In this document: positions 54,343 through 64,000 of the stretch, in pieces
Layout of the letters: each line of letters opens with the position of its first letter
Numbering within the stretch: position 1 is the first letter of the stretch
Source: Orientallactaga sibirica
Lineage: Eukaryota; Chordata; Mammalia; Rodentia; Dipodidae
Length of the DNA stretch: 64,000 nucleotides
Assembly (NCBI GenBank): GCA_036365145.1
Contig: JAEOAD010002183.1
Span: forward strand, 124,001 to 188,000
Direction: 5' to 3'
The notes under the pieces: generated by a model
Told to the model about the DNA's origin: nothing
What the model saw: the letters and a program-made list of their open reading frames with translations, nothing else
Database searches by the model: none
Made by a program: the position numbers and the translations under genes

Positions 54343-54545
54343 TGGGGCTGGAGAGATGGCTTAGTGATTAGAGCACTTGCTTGGGAAGCCTAAGGGCCCA
54401 GGTTCAATTCCCCAGAATCCACGTAAGCCAGATACACATGGTGGCACACACATCTGGAGTTCATTTGCAGTGGCTAGAGGCTCTGGCATGGCCCTTCTCT
54501 CTCTCTCTCTCTAATAAATAAATGAATAAATAATATTAAAAATAA
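54343..54545 (+). repeat. B2-like SINE
   Basis: A well-preserved copy: GGGCTGGAGAGATGGCTTAG, CCAGGTTCAATTCCCCAGAA, CTGGAGTTCATTTGCAGTGG, (AATA)n tail. Confidence 0.92.
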
Positions 54546-55708
54546 TGTTTCAAAGAGCCTAGTCTAATGTTCTTATACTATGAAAAGCTAAAGAACTGGA
54601 GTCATAAGAGTAGATTCATAAAGGAGAGGAGAGTTCTGGGAGCAAGCAGATTTCAGAACAATTACTTCTGTGTATGTTAGGGCAGAAGGACTGGTAGTGA
54701 CTCTGAGGCTGGGGAGTCTCATAGAAGCCTAGACCATGTAGGCCTGGTGAGAATAAAAAGCTGGCTTCTCTTTCATACCAGGAGCTGTCCGATTTCACAG
54801 TTCCTTGAAGTTTCTTCCTGATGGAAACCTATATATCCTTTTGGAGAAAGTCATCCATAATCTGTTTGCCCATGGGTTTATATGTTTCCAATCCCAGTAG
54901 AACTAGAGAATAAACTTACAGAGAGACCATCTGGCTATCAATCTGTATAATCATAATCTAAGGAGAACGAGAAGAAAGGAGCTCTTCTACAAGCTTCAAC
55001 CGAGGGTCAGTAGTTTTGTTCCATTCATTTACTAGTGGTTTATGTGTCTTCCACTACAAACCTATTAGTTGTCAGTTTACAGCTTATACAACTCTTGATG
55101 AATAAGAATTAAAACTAAAAGTATGCAGCTACACAAAGGAAAACTATACTTAATGATCTCAAAACCCAGACAGAAGCAGACAAATGTGACGAGCAATATC
55201 AGCAGGTGATCCATCCAGATGGAGAAATGGTGGGAAATCAAGGAAATATTTTTAATTAAAACCAATAACTCCTCCTGCTAATAGCAGAGTGGGTCATTAG
55301 AAGCAACCTTCTGAGAACTAACAAAACAATGGGGACTTCAGAGGTAGGAGATCCTGTCTGGTGAAAGAGAAAAAATTACCTGATGCCTCAAATTATTTCT
55401 AAATCTTTTCATAAATGAAGAATAACGCTCAGTTAAAAAGAATTATGAACACACAAAGATAATGGGAATAAAAATAAAATGAAGTAGTATAGAATGAAAC
55501 AGATGTTACTAGTGAATAACAAAATGGAGTTATCTGATAGAGTTTTTAAACTACTAAATATATTCAAGTAGATAAAAGGTGAAATTTAAAAATTCATCAG
55601 AAACTGAAAACTGGAAAAAAAAAGAATTCAAGATCTGAAAATAAAAACAGTAAAGGAATTTAAGTTAATGCACTGACTCAATAGAAGTTTAGGCACAGTT
55701 TAAGAAAG
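54546..55708. other. Unassigned intergenic sequence
   Basis: Nothing recognised on either strand. Confidence 0.35.
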
Positions 55709-55800
55709 AAAGTGCCAGGTGTTGTGGCACATGCCTTGAATCCCAGCACTTGGGAGGCAGAGGTAGGAGGATCGCTGTGCTGGAGGCCAGCCTGGAGATT
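55709..55800 (+). repeat. B1 SINE, 3'-truncated
   Basis: GTGCCAGGTGTTGTGGCACA to GGAGGCCAGCCTGGAGA, then it passes directly into the next SINE. Confidence 0.75.
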
Positions 55801-56160
55801 GCTCAGTGAGTAGGAGCACTTGTTCACTTTCTGTGCAAGCATGGAGACCTGATTTCTATCCACAATATCCACATAAAAATCTGCGTATGGCTGCACATTC
55901 CTAAAATCCCAGTATAAAGAGCTGGTGGAGACAGGAGGATTACTGAAGCTTTCTGGTCAGCCAGCCTAACCAAAAAATAGTAAGAGTTCCAGGATCAGCA
56001 AGAGACTTTTTCCTAAGGAAATAATAATGATGGACGAGGACACCCAATTCCCTCTCTGGCCTAGGCATGCATGTGCATAAGCTATATACACCTGCCCACA
56101 CATGTGCATACGCCACACACACCACATGCTACACACACATACATGCACACACCCTATATC
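55801..56160 (+). repeat. B4/RSINE-type SINE with CA-rich tail
   Basis: GCTCAGTGAGTAGGAGCACT, ATGGCTGCACATTCCTAAAA, GGAGACAGGAGGATTACTGA, GTCAGCCAGCCTAACCAAAA, CCCTCTCTGGCC and an ACACAC-rich end follow the rodent B4/RSINE order. Confidence 0.7.
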
Positions 56161-56823
56161 AAAAGACACGTGAAGAGAAATCAATTTTGAATAGTCATAA
56201 AAGATGGTAGACTGGGGCGCCCCCTCAAATCACATTTCTGGATTTTCACCGATATCAAACTACTAAATGAGGAAATAAGCCACCATGAGCAAGAGCTTCA
56301 CAACTATACTTCATATCAAAGTTACATCACATCAAATGAGGAACACAAAATGCATGTGTCTAAATAAGCTAAGGCAATAAAAACTAAAGAGCACATGAAC
56401 TAGGAATTCCATACTTTCTTTGAAAGCTAGGTAAATATAGCTTTCTCCATCAGAGAAATGAAAGTGTTAGCACTTTAAAAGGCAATGGACACCCTAAAGA
56501 GAAGATCAAATACAGCTGGTGAGAGGTACATGGGGTACCTGACAATCTAACTGAACTTCGTTGATTAAATGTGCAATAGTGAAAAAAACAGATATGAATA
56601 GGACAAGAAGAAAGCATCAGAAACAAGGAGGAAGAATTGAAAAAACACTATGAAGCTACAACAAATAGAAAAAAACAATTTGAAAGAGACAACAGTTGAA
56701 ATAAGAGATGAGAACTTTCTAGAATTATGTTGTCATGAGTCCACAAATTTAGGAAATATAACTAATTAAATTAGAAACAAAAGAAATCTATAACTGGAAT
56801 TGACATAGTGAAACTGAACATTA
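56161..56823. other. Unassigned sequence, possible old L1 5' part
   Basis: GATGGTAGACTGGGGCGCCC near 56203 resembles an L1 5' start, and 56580-56720 is A-rich like L1 ORF1. Too diverged to assert. Confidence 0.3.
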
Positions 56824-56875
56824 TCCCTATTCTCTCTCTACCTGCCTCTCTCTCAAATAAATAAATAAAAATACT
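56824..56875 (+). repeat. B2-like SINE tail fragment
   Basis: CTATTCTCTCTCTACCTGCC with an (AAAT)n tail. The body is absent. First member of the cluster. Confidence 0.7.
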
Positions 56876-56892
56876 TTAAAAAATAAACAAAA

Positions 56893-57084
56893 GGTCTGGA
56901 GAGATGGCTTAGTGGTTAAGGCACTTGCCTGCAAGGACAAAGGATCCAAGTTTGATTGTCCACTACCCACATAAAGCCAGATGCACAAGGTGACACATGC
57001 ATCTGGAGTTTCTATGCAGTGGTTAGAGGCCCTGATATGCCCATTCTCTCCTCTCTTTCTCTCACTCAAATAAATAAATTAAAA
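56893..57084 (+). repeat. B2-like SINE (cluster member 2)
   Basis: GTCTGGAGAGATGGCTTAGT head, CAGATGCACAAGGTGACACA body, AAATAAATAAATT tail. Confidence 0.9.
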
Positions 57085-57086
57085 TA

Positions 57087-57285
57087 GGGCTGGAGGGATG
57101 GCTTAGCGATTAAAGTGCTTTCCTACAAAGTCTAAGAACCCAAGTTCAATTCCCCTGACCCCATGTAAACCAGATGCATATGGTGGTGCATACATCTGGA
57201 GTTCATTTGTAGTGGCTAGAGGTCCTGGTGTAACTATTTGCTTCCTCTTTCTCTCTCATAAATAAGTAAATAAAAATATAAAATA
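57087..57285 (+). repeat. B2-like SINE (cluster member 3)
   Basis: GGGCTGGAGGGATGGCTTAG head, CAAGTTCAATTCCCCTGACC B-box, AAGTAAATAAAAAT tail. It begins at the tail end of member 2. Confidence 0.92.
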
Positions 57286-57287
57286 GG

Positions 57288-57550
57288 GTCTGGAGAGATG
57301 GCTTAGTGGTTAAGGCTCTTGCCTGTGAAGCCTAAGGACTCATGGTTGACTCTTCAGCATTCACTCTCCAAGTATCATTGACACAAGCATTGTAGGTCAC
57401 ACATGCACTCAAGGGGGAACATGTGTCTGGAGTTCAATTGCAGTAGTAGAGCTCTCTCCTCCCTCCCTTCTGCCCCTCTCACTCTTGCATAAAAGTAGAC
57501 TATATGTTGGGCTTGTCTCAAAAGTAAATAAATAATAAATAAATAAAATA
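57288..57550 (+). repeat. B2-like SINE (cluster member 4, longer variant)
   Basis: GTCTGGAGAGATGGCTTAGT head. The body is rearranged, with an extra CATTGACACAAGCATTGTAG segment and a late TATGTTGGGCTTGTCTC insert before the AAATAAATAAT tail. Confidence 0.85.
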
Positions 57551-57632
57551 AACTGTAGACTATCAAAGACAAAGGAAACATTGTTAAAAGTAGCCAAGGA
57601 GAAAAGTCAAGTTAACTTAGAAGAGATATTTT

Positions 57633-57815
57633 AGGGCTGTAGAAATTGCTCAGTGGTTAAGGTGCTTGCCTACAAAGCCTAAGGACCCAAGTTCAATCCC
57701 CAGTACCCTCGTAAAGCCAGATGCACAAGGTGGTGCATGCATCTGCAGTTTGTTTACAGCAGCTTGTGGCCCTGATGTGCCCATTCTCTCTCCCTCTCTC
57801 CCCCACTCTAAAATA
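57633..57815 (+). repeat. B2-like SINE (cluster member 5)
   Basis: GGGCTGTAGAAATTGCTCAG head, CAGATGCACAAGGTGGTGCA body. The tail is short, with no AATAAA run. Confidence 0.9.
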
Positions 57816-57959
57816 TTAACAGCCAATTTTCAATCAGAATGAAAACCAGAACACAATAAAGTAACATTAAAGTATCCAGAATGTCTGTTGGACTACATAG
57901 TCCATAGCTCCATAGCTAAACAAACATTCAAAAAAATCAAACTACATTATTTCTAGCCA

Positions 57960-57963
<4 letters not shown>

Positions 57964-58020
<57 letters not shown>
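57964..58020. repeat. (GA)n microsatellite
   Basis: About 28 perfect GA units. Confidence 0.97.
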
Positions 58021-58022
<2 letters not shown>

Positions 58023-58503
58023 TATTACCAACCATCCCTCAGTGAAGGAAAGTCTGAAGGTTGCACATGATCCTAGAAGAAAGGTCTGTTACATGAAAGT
58101 GCAGAAAAGTGTGTAGTATTTGACGGAATCATTAAATGATCATTAACTGTGTAAAAAAAAAAAAAACAGGACTAATGAGATATTGAAAAATGAAATGAAA
58201 TATTGAATAATAATATTTAAGCAGAGAAACACTGCCTAGCCTGTCTTGGTTGATGCCTTGTTACTATTTAATTAGAATCACACTAAATGTACTGTTTAAC
58301 TTGTCAAGTTATCACTTCTTCATGATATAGCCTCTTCCTCTTGAAGAATATTGTTTCATTTGTTACAGTTACCATTTTTATATACCTTAGGGGTCATAAA
58401 GTTTTCTTCATATATACATTGCACATTTTTGGTTCATTCCAGAAAATTTACCTTGTTATTGCTATTACAAATGTGGTCTCCTATTATATTATCCAATTGG
58501 TCA

Positions 58504-58536
<33 letters not shown>

Positions 58537-58686
58537 CTTTTGTATATACATATAGTAGTATTCATTGTGGTGGTCAGACTGTGACCTTTATTATTCTATA
58601 GTATATAAAATTGTGGCTTTCAAAAACTGTGCCTTGTCTTAGGTGACTTCATTTAACAAAGCAATGAAAAAGCAGAATGACTTTAC
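58021..58686. other. Unassigned AT-rich sequence with a (GT)n run
   Basis: Nothing recognised apart from the GT microsatellite at 58505-58534. The 86-codon frame here includes a Cys-Val run from that repeat and is chance. Confidence 0.4.
58505..58534. repeat. (GT)n microsatellite
   Basis: About 15 perfect units. Confidence 0.95.
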
Positions 58687-59249
58687 TGAAAGACCCAGGC
58701 CAGAGTAGCACCATGACAGGCCTCAGTCCCTCTGTAGGCCACAGGGGCGAGTTCCCAGAATCAAGGGAAGAACAAGCAGTACCAGGAAAAACCATAAACT
58801 TGCTGTGTGAGCATGACTCAACATTCTTACGGTCCTGGGCTGGATGGCCCAATAAGATCCACTGTCTCAGAGTTTTGTAAATGTCAACCAACCAATCAAA
58901 TGAATGTAACCGTGTGCACCAACCTGTTCAAATGTAACCGCTGCTTGCTGAGCCAATTAAGTTTGAAATTCCCCTAGACCTAGCCCGCCAAAATCCTAAG
59001 ACCAATCAAGAACCCCCAAGTACAGTTAATGTTCAAATTAGCCAGTCATGTAGTTGCGTAGGTGATAGTCCCCTCCCCCTTGCTCAAACCTCAATAAAAA
59101 GCCCGCTTTTTCTGCTTCTCTGGGCTCTTGCACCAATCCACTGCGTTGGTGAAGGCAAGAGACTGAGCTTAAGCCCGAGTAAAGCTCTTTGCATTTGCAT
59201 ACGTGTTTGGTCTTCCTTGGTGGTCACTGGGGGCACCATGAACTGGGCA
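58687..59249 (+). repeat. Gammaretrovirus-type (class I ERV) solo LTR
   Basis: A 563-bp element from TGAAAGACCC to AACTGGGCA with the perfect 4-bp duplication ttac at 58683-58686 and 59250-59253. The TGAAAGACC start is typical of gammaretroviral LTRs. U3 carries three CCAAT boxes (58892, 58953, 59002) and a TATA-like CAATAAAAAGCC at 59092. The variant polyadenylation signal AGTAAA is at 59178, followed by CTCTTTGCATTTGCAT and a GT/TG-rich stretch. No primer-binding site or viral genes follow, so it is a solo LTR. The regulatory motifs look preserved. Confidence 0.93.
59060..59115 (+). promoter_or_regulatory. Core promoter of the solo LTR
   Basis: A C-rich stretch (CCCCTCCCCCTTGC, 59070-59083), then CAATAAAAAGCC at 59092 and a pyrimidine-rich TCTGCTTCTC about 25 nt downstream, the usual layout of a gammaretroviral LTR TATA region and start site. 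Activity is not shown by sequence. Confidence 0.6.
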
Positions 59250-59253
59250 TTAC

Positions 59254-59869
59254 ATTTACATCCCAGTTGTGCACATGGACCTAGATGTGTAAGTCAAGGC
59301 ACCCACAGGCAGAAAACTCATTGTTCCCAGAGCTTCAGCTCAGCATGGCCCCACTGCTTTTCATGGGCCATGCAAATTGCTATATGTCTATCCATCTATT
59401 CACCCATACAGACCTATCCAGCTCTTTGCCTCTACCTTCTTCAAACTACCTGGCTCTGTTTCCCTCTGGCAACTCTCTCACTGGCTCCCTATGTATCTAT
59501 AGTAGCCCCTTGCTACTGCCTCTAGTAAGGCTTCTTTGAACACTGTGGCCTCTTTAAACACTTTTGTAGCCATTTTGTAGCTAGCCTAAATATATACATA
59601 TATGATAGATGAAATTATTCTGAAGTGTAATGTGTGACCTGAAAATTAGTATTAATGACTTAGATTGAAAGAAAATAACCTGTTTGCTAAAGGGGATTTG
59701 GACTAGATAAATTGCAGCCAACAAACCTGATGTAGCTTATGAATTTATTGTCACTGAATAAATTTTGACACTGTGGAAAGACAAAAATATGTTTCTATGT
59801 TTTTGGCACAACATGTACATGACAGTAATTTTCTTCAATTATCTTATTGTTTATAGAGTTCTTTAATTG
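59254..59869. other. Unassigned intergenic sequence
   Basis: Nothing recognised. Any transcript started in the LTR would run into this region. The 102-codon frame at 59217-59525 starts inside the LTR and has no known domain. Confidence 0.35.
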
Positions 59870-60140
59870 ATCCTTCATTTTCAAGTTTAAATATCACATA
59901 TGCAAAGAATGGTAATTTTACCTTCTCTTGGTGAAAGTGTATGTCACTTGTCTATTTGCATGAGATAATACTTCAGTTTAAACAATGTTAACTATGTGGC
60001 AAACAGCCAAATTATCTCCAAATTTTCATCAAAATTTTGTGATCAAAATCAGCATGCACCACCTATTAACCTGTGTGATGCGTTCTTTGGGATATGTTTT
60101 CCAAGGTAAAATACTGGGTCCTAAGATCAATATGTCTATA
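59870..60140 (-). repeat. Probable ancient L1/HAL1-like relic, antisense
   Basis: 59995-60110 (AAACAGCCAAATTATCTCCA, TTAACCTGTGTGATGCGTTC, AATACTGGGTC) resembles 62864-62985. Diverged. Confidence 0.5.
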
Positions 60141-60182
60141 TGTGGTGATAGAGAATTAATTCTTTTCGTTGTTGATGTTTTC

Positions 60183-60316
60183 TAGGTAGGTTTTCACTCT
60201 AGCCCAGGCTGACCTGGAAGTCATTCTGTAGTCCCAGACTGGCTTTGAATTCACAGTGATTCTCTTGCCTCTGCCTTCCCAAGTGCTGAGATTAAAAGCA
60301 TGGGCCACCAGGCCCA
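60183..60316 (-). repeat. B1 SINE, antisense
   Basis: The + strand has TCTAGCCCAGGCTGACCTGG, then TTCCCAAGTGCTGAGATTAA and GGCCACCAGGCCC, an inverted B1. Confidence 0.88.
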
Positions 60317-60496
60317 ATTTAGAGACTTTTAATTCTTACTTTAATGAAATGTTTCCAGAGTTTGGCCCCCAGGTATAGTTCTGTTTAGTAGATTCAGATG
60401 GACATTGTATTTATCATGCTTAAGAAAGATTTGTGGGTTCCTATGTAATTATAAGTTAGGAAGGGATGTCAAATTTATCAAATGCTTTTAAATATC

Positions 60497-60828
60497 TGTA
60501 GCACTTAGCTTTATGTTGCTGGAACAAAACGTCCAACCAGAAACAACTTATGGGAGGCAGGGTTTGTTTCGGCTTATAGTTTTGTAGGGAGGCTTCATCA
60601 TGTCCAGGAAGGCATGAGAAAGGCAAACAGCCAGGCAGACATTTCCTAGGCGATAGGAAGTAGTCTCTCTGCTGAGATCACCCCAAAGCCAACCCCCAGT
60701 GACTTGCCTCTTCCAGTAAGACTCCACCTCTCAAAGGCCTCAAAACTTCACAAACTGCCACCTGCTTGGGGCCAACTATTCAAAAGAGCCCATCAGCCTA
60801 TGGGAAACACTTGATTCAAACCACCACA
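60497..60828 (-). repeat. MaLR/ERVL-type LTR, antisense
   Basis: TGTAGCACTTAGCTTTATGT to CAAACCACCACA on the + strand, with AACAACTTATGGGAGGCAGG and TTTCGGCTTATAGTTT, the inverted MaLR layout. Confidence 0.6.
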
Positions 60829-61059
60829 GTATTTCTAGAAATCATCATATCTTGCCAATGGATATCTGTTAATATTATATGTTTCTCTTATACCAAACCA
60901 ATCATCCATCACTCAAATATATTTTATATAGTCATGGTATATTTTCTCCTAAAGTTCTTCTGACTCTGTTCATTAATTTTTATTTAGAATAATTATTTCA
61001 TTGTTCACAATTGAAATAAAAATAAATGGCTTAATTTTGAGTGTCTATGTGTATAGTAT
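60829..61059. other. Unassigned sequence
   Basis: AT-rich. Nothing recognised. Confidence 0.35.
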
Positions 61060-61362
61060 CCATACATATGTATACATGTTTGTATGTATATAGACACATG
61101 TGTGTGCAGAAGTTCCTGCATGTGGAGGCCAGAGATTGACACTGGATGTTTTCCTCAATAACTTTTCTGTCTTATCTTTCTTTGAGTCAAGGTGTCTCAC
61201 TAAACCAGGGTTTCACTGATTTGGCTAGACTAGCTGGTGAGTCTCAGGGATCCTAATGTCTTCACTACCCCAGCGGTAGGATTCCATGGCTTCTGGGGAT
61301 CAGACCCAGGTCCTCAGGTTTGCACTTCAAGCACGTGACCAACTGAGCCATCTCCCCAGACC
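61060..61362 (-). repeat. Composite rodent SINE (B4/RSINE-like), antisense
   Basis: GGAGGCCAGAGATTGACACT, TTGAGTCAAGGTGTCTCACT, TTTGGCTAGACTAGCTGG, GGGGATCAGACCCAGGTCCT and GAGCCATCTCCCCAGA, an inverted tRNA-type head with a long body. The subfamily name is uncertain. Confidence 0.6.
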
Positions 61363-62859
61363 TGGTTTAATTTTTCTGAATTTTTAAATTATTTGGTAAT
61401 AATGTTCTGTTCAGTAAACTACCTTGTTTTTCTATGGCCTGCAAAGTTTGAAACATCCTAAGAATGATATACAGCTTCAAATACCATCTTGTTTTGTAAA
61501 GGAAGCACTTTTGTATTCCTTGTTTCCTTTTTTGTTTTAGTTCCAGTCCTGGAAGGTGCAGAGGCAGTTAAATGTGGTATCATGAAGGAGGTATATCGAG
61601 AGAATAAAGCACCCGGTAGAAAACGCAGAAGATGTTGCCCTCCCTTTACATCTTTAGTTTCTCATTCTCAGACCAGTATTGGGCTGAGAGAGGACAAATC
61701 TTAAACTTTAAATAAGTTCAGAGTTTTTATTATTAAACTATCTTGCACCTTTAAATTGATGAACTGAGACCATTTTTGTGACTTGAAATGATGTAGGACT
61801 TTTTATAATCTAGAAGTTACTGGAAAATCTATTTGCCTTAACAAGCACACTGAGTTGGTGGGAAAGGGCCACAGGAGGAAACATAAAGTTACTTTATGAT
61901 GGTACCCTGCTGAGTTCATCTCTTGCTCTGTGGCAGTTACACCTGCACAGAACACTGTGAGGAATGATGAATAAGTAAAACAGTCCAGGTTGTTTAAAGG
62001 AACACAAAAATGAGGAGAAAAATCTTGATTTCCTCACAGCGACCATCTAACAGAGCTCTTGCCTTCATTTCCATTTAAGTTTTAAATCTTACCTGGAGGA
62101 GGCTCTTGTGTTTCAGAAAGGCTTTCCTAAATCACATGATCCCTCTCACAGGAGAGACTCCCAGGCAGTAGAGAGAAGAGACAGGTGTGCTTATCAAAGT
62201 GGAGTGACCACCAGTGAAGATGCCCCATCCTCGGTGGTTAACCTGAAAGAGACATGATTTTGGCTTTTCCTGCTACTGTTTGACATTCATGTTCAGCTGC
62301 ATCTTCTGAGGAGTTACCAGAACCTCAAATAACACTTATGTGATCAGTGCAATTATTAAGGAGGAGACATTTGATATTCCAATATTTACATGTGTTAAGT
62401 CAGCTTAATGCTTGTATGACCCAAGCATGGTAAAGATTATATAAACCAAATCATGAACAAAAGCTGCGTGGTTGTTGGGGCGGGGCGGGATATGGGAAGT
62501 ATGCTGTTTCTTTCCTTTCTGCAGTTAAAAAAACCCGTTTCCAAATTCATTCACTTGTTCTCTCATTCCCTTTCATTCCTATTCCTCATCCCAGTTCCAT
62601 TTTCTCCCTCAGTGAGCAGCAGCTCATTCAAAGTCTATCAAGGAGTTCTCGTGTGTTCCAGCCAGGCACAGCATGGGCTATTACATGTGGCCACATTTTA
62701 AATTTCCATAGATGACATTGTGCTGCAGAGTTTGTTCTGCTTCTGTTTTATTCTGGTTTTTTTTTTAACTTTTCCTTTTTCACCGGGCACTATGTTAACA
62801 ACCAGTCTGGTGTCTCTAGCGTCTGCATAGCAATCCACAGTGTGCATCCATCACACCGC
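61363..62859. other. Unassigned intergenic sequence
   Basis: About 1.5 kb with no named repeat. A splice-acceptor-like CCTTTTTTGTTTTAG at 61526-61540 precedes a 71-codon frame ending at 61704, but there is no partner exon or known domain. Confidence 0.35.
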
Positions 62860-63420
62860 AGTGACAAACAGCCAGGGTTTCTCCAAATGTTCATCAAAAC
62901 CCTGTAATAAAAATCTTCATCTATCAACCGTTAACCTGTGTGACGAGGTCTTTGGGACATGGACTCAGAGGAGGAAATACTGGGTCAGAAGTCCCCCGAG
63001 TCAAGGTCTAGATCTATGTGCTGAGCAGGCGGTGCTGTATTGCTCTTTAGGGTAACGACATCCATCACCCTTCCATAGCAGCTCACCAGTGTTCCCCTCT
63101 CCACAGCTGACAGGATGTTATTCAGCTTCCCCAACTTTTGTTCCATGTAAAAAGTGATAACATGTTACTTTTCCAAGTTACATCTCTCTGATTGCTACTA
63201 AATATGAGCATTTTTTCATGGTGTTCACTAGAGTCTTAGGTAAAAAGCTGGTGCTAATTCTTTGTTCCCTTTCCTCTTGGAGTTTCTGCCCTTTTCATTA
63301 CTGCATAGCTCCTTATATAGTCTAGATATTAATCTTTTGCTGCTTTATTCATCATCAGAATTTCCTTTATATCGTGGCCTGTGTCTGTGTATCTATCTAC
63401 TCCTCTGAACAGAAAACCCT
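62860..63420 (-). repeat. Ancient L1/HAL1 relic, antisense
   Basis: GGAAATACTGGGTCAGAAGT, GCTGTATTGCTCTTTAGGGT, CATCTCTCTGATTGCTACTA, TATGAGCATTTTTTCATGG, CTCCTTATATAGTCTAGATA, TTAATCTTTTGCTG follow the inverted order of old L1 ORF2/3'UTR. Confidence 0.75.
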
Positions 63421-63470
63421 AAGTGTGATGTCATCAGTCATCATGTTTTCCTTGAATTTAAAAAAAAAAT

Positions 63471-64000
63471 TTTTTATTGACAACTTCTATACTGACAGAC
63501 AATAAACCATGATATTTCCCTCCCCTCCCTCTTTCCCCTTCAGAACTCCATTCTCCATCATATCCCCTCCCTCTCTCCATTAGTCTCTCTTTTATTTTGA
63601 TGTCATCTTATTTTTCTCCTATTATGACAGTCTTGTGAAGGCATTGCTAGGCACTGTGAGGTCATGTATATTGAGGCCAATTTCTGCCTAGACAGTTGCA
63701 TCGTAAGGAGTCATACCCTTCCTTTGGCTCTTACATTCTTTCCGCCACCTCTTCCACTATGGACTGATAGAGATGTTTCAGTGCTGTACATGCCTCCAAA
63801 CCTTCTTGTCAGCCCTATGTTGCCTTTTGGGTGATCCCAGTGGTCATAGCCATCTGAAAAGAGAAGATTCTTTAACCAGAAGTGAGAGTAGCATTAATAT
63901 GTGAATATGAACATTAAGTGTAGTGCTTTCAGGGCAGTTTGGTGAGAGTAATATATGCATTTAGCAAGACAAGAGCAGGCTTTATACCCCTAAGGCTCAT
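63471..64000 (-). mobile_element. LINE-1 element 3, antisense, 3'UTR only inside the window
   Basis: It starts with the inverted A-tail (TTTTTTATTGACAACTTC) and is the reverse complement of 52440-52990 with few differences. The element runs past the window end, so its length and coding state are unknown. Confidence 0.9.

Noticed and set aside
56893..57815. CRISPR-like direct repeat array
   Set aside because: The repeats are whole ~190-bp SINEs in a mammalian context, not short repeats with unique spacers.
58341..58601. 86-codon frame with a CVCVCVCV segment
   Set aside because: The Cys-Val run translates the (GT)n microsatellite.
61489..61704. 71-codon frame after a strong acceptor-like tract as an exon
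   Set aside because: No partner exon, no recognised protein and only one splice-like signal.

Overview
This window is mammalian nuclear DNA from a rodent. The evidence is a spliced three-coding-exon vertebrate gene, B1-type (7SL-derived) SINEs, many copies of a B2-like tRNA-derived SINE with an AATAAA-rich tail, ID/B4-type SINEs, LINE-1 and rodent ERVL/MaLR-type LTRs. The head and body of the B2-like SINE look like the family I remember as abundant in jerboas (Dipodidae, e.g. Jaculus). That species call is from memory and is only moderately sure.

Only one host protein-coding gene is visible. FAM216B lies on the + strand, with coding exons at 4522-4620, 8354-8474 and 10890-11074 and a polyadenylation signal at 11171. 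The three pieces join in frame with consensus splice sites and give a 134-residue protein. In human, FAM216B lies at 13q14.11 between TNFSF11 and EPSTI1 (from memory), so the remaining ~53 kb is most simply read as the gene-poor interval downstream of FAM216B. I found no exon of a neighbouring gene.

Layout: 1-4.5 kb holds two MaLR-type LTRs, a B1 and unique sequence. 4.5-11.2 kb is FAM216B, its introns filled with SINEs, pyrimidine microsatellite, MIR and MER5A relics and LTRs. 11.7-13.5 kb is a solo LTR with 4-bp target duplications, broken by three SINEs. 14-25 kb is mixed unique DNA with SINEs and ancient L1 and MIR pieces, plus a GC-richer block at 20.1-20.8 kb. 25.9-29.4 kb is a 5'-truncated L1. 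31-34.3 kb holds MIRs and a run of three LTRs. 40.6-42 kb is a second copy of the 11.7-kb LTR family, inserted inside an older MaLR LTR. 45.2-53.0 kb is a near full-length but inactivated L1 carrying a solo ERVL LTR and a B1. 56.8-57.8 kb is a head-to-tail cluster of B2-like SINEs. 58.7-59.25 kb is a gammaretrovirus-type solo LTR with 4-bp target duplications. 60-64 kb holds antisense L1 relics, a MaLR-type LTR and the antisense 3' end of another L1 that runs off the window.

I see no undescribed multi-gene system. The most informative content is transposon archaeology: several insertions can be dated relative to each other from their target-site duplications. Two things may be lineage-specific and poorly described: an LTR family of about 1.05 kb present here twice, and a B2-like SINE subtype with an internal extension present here twice.
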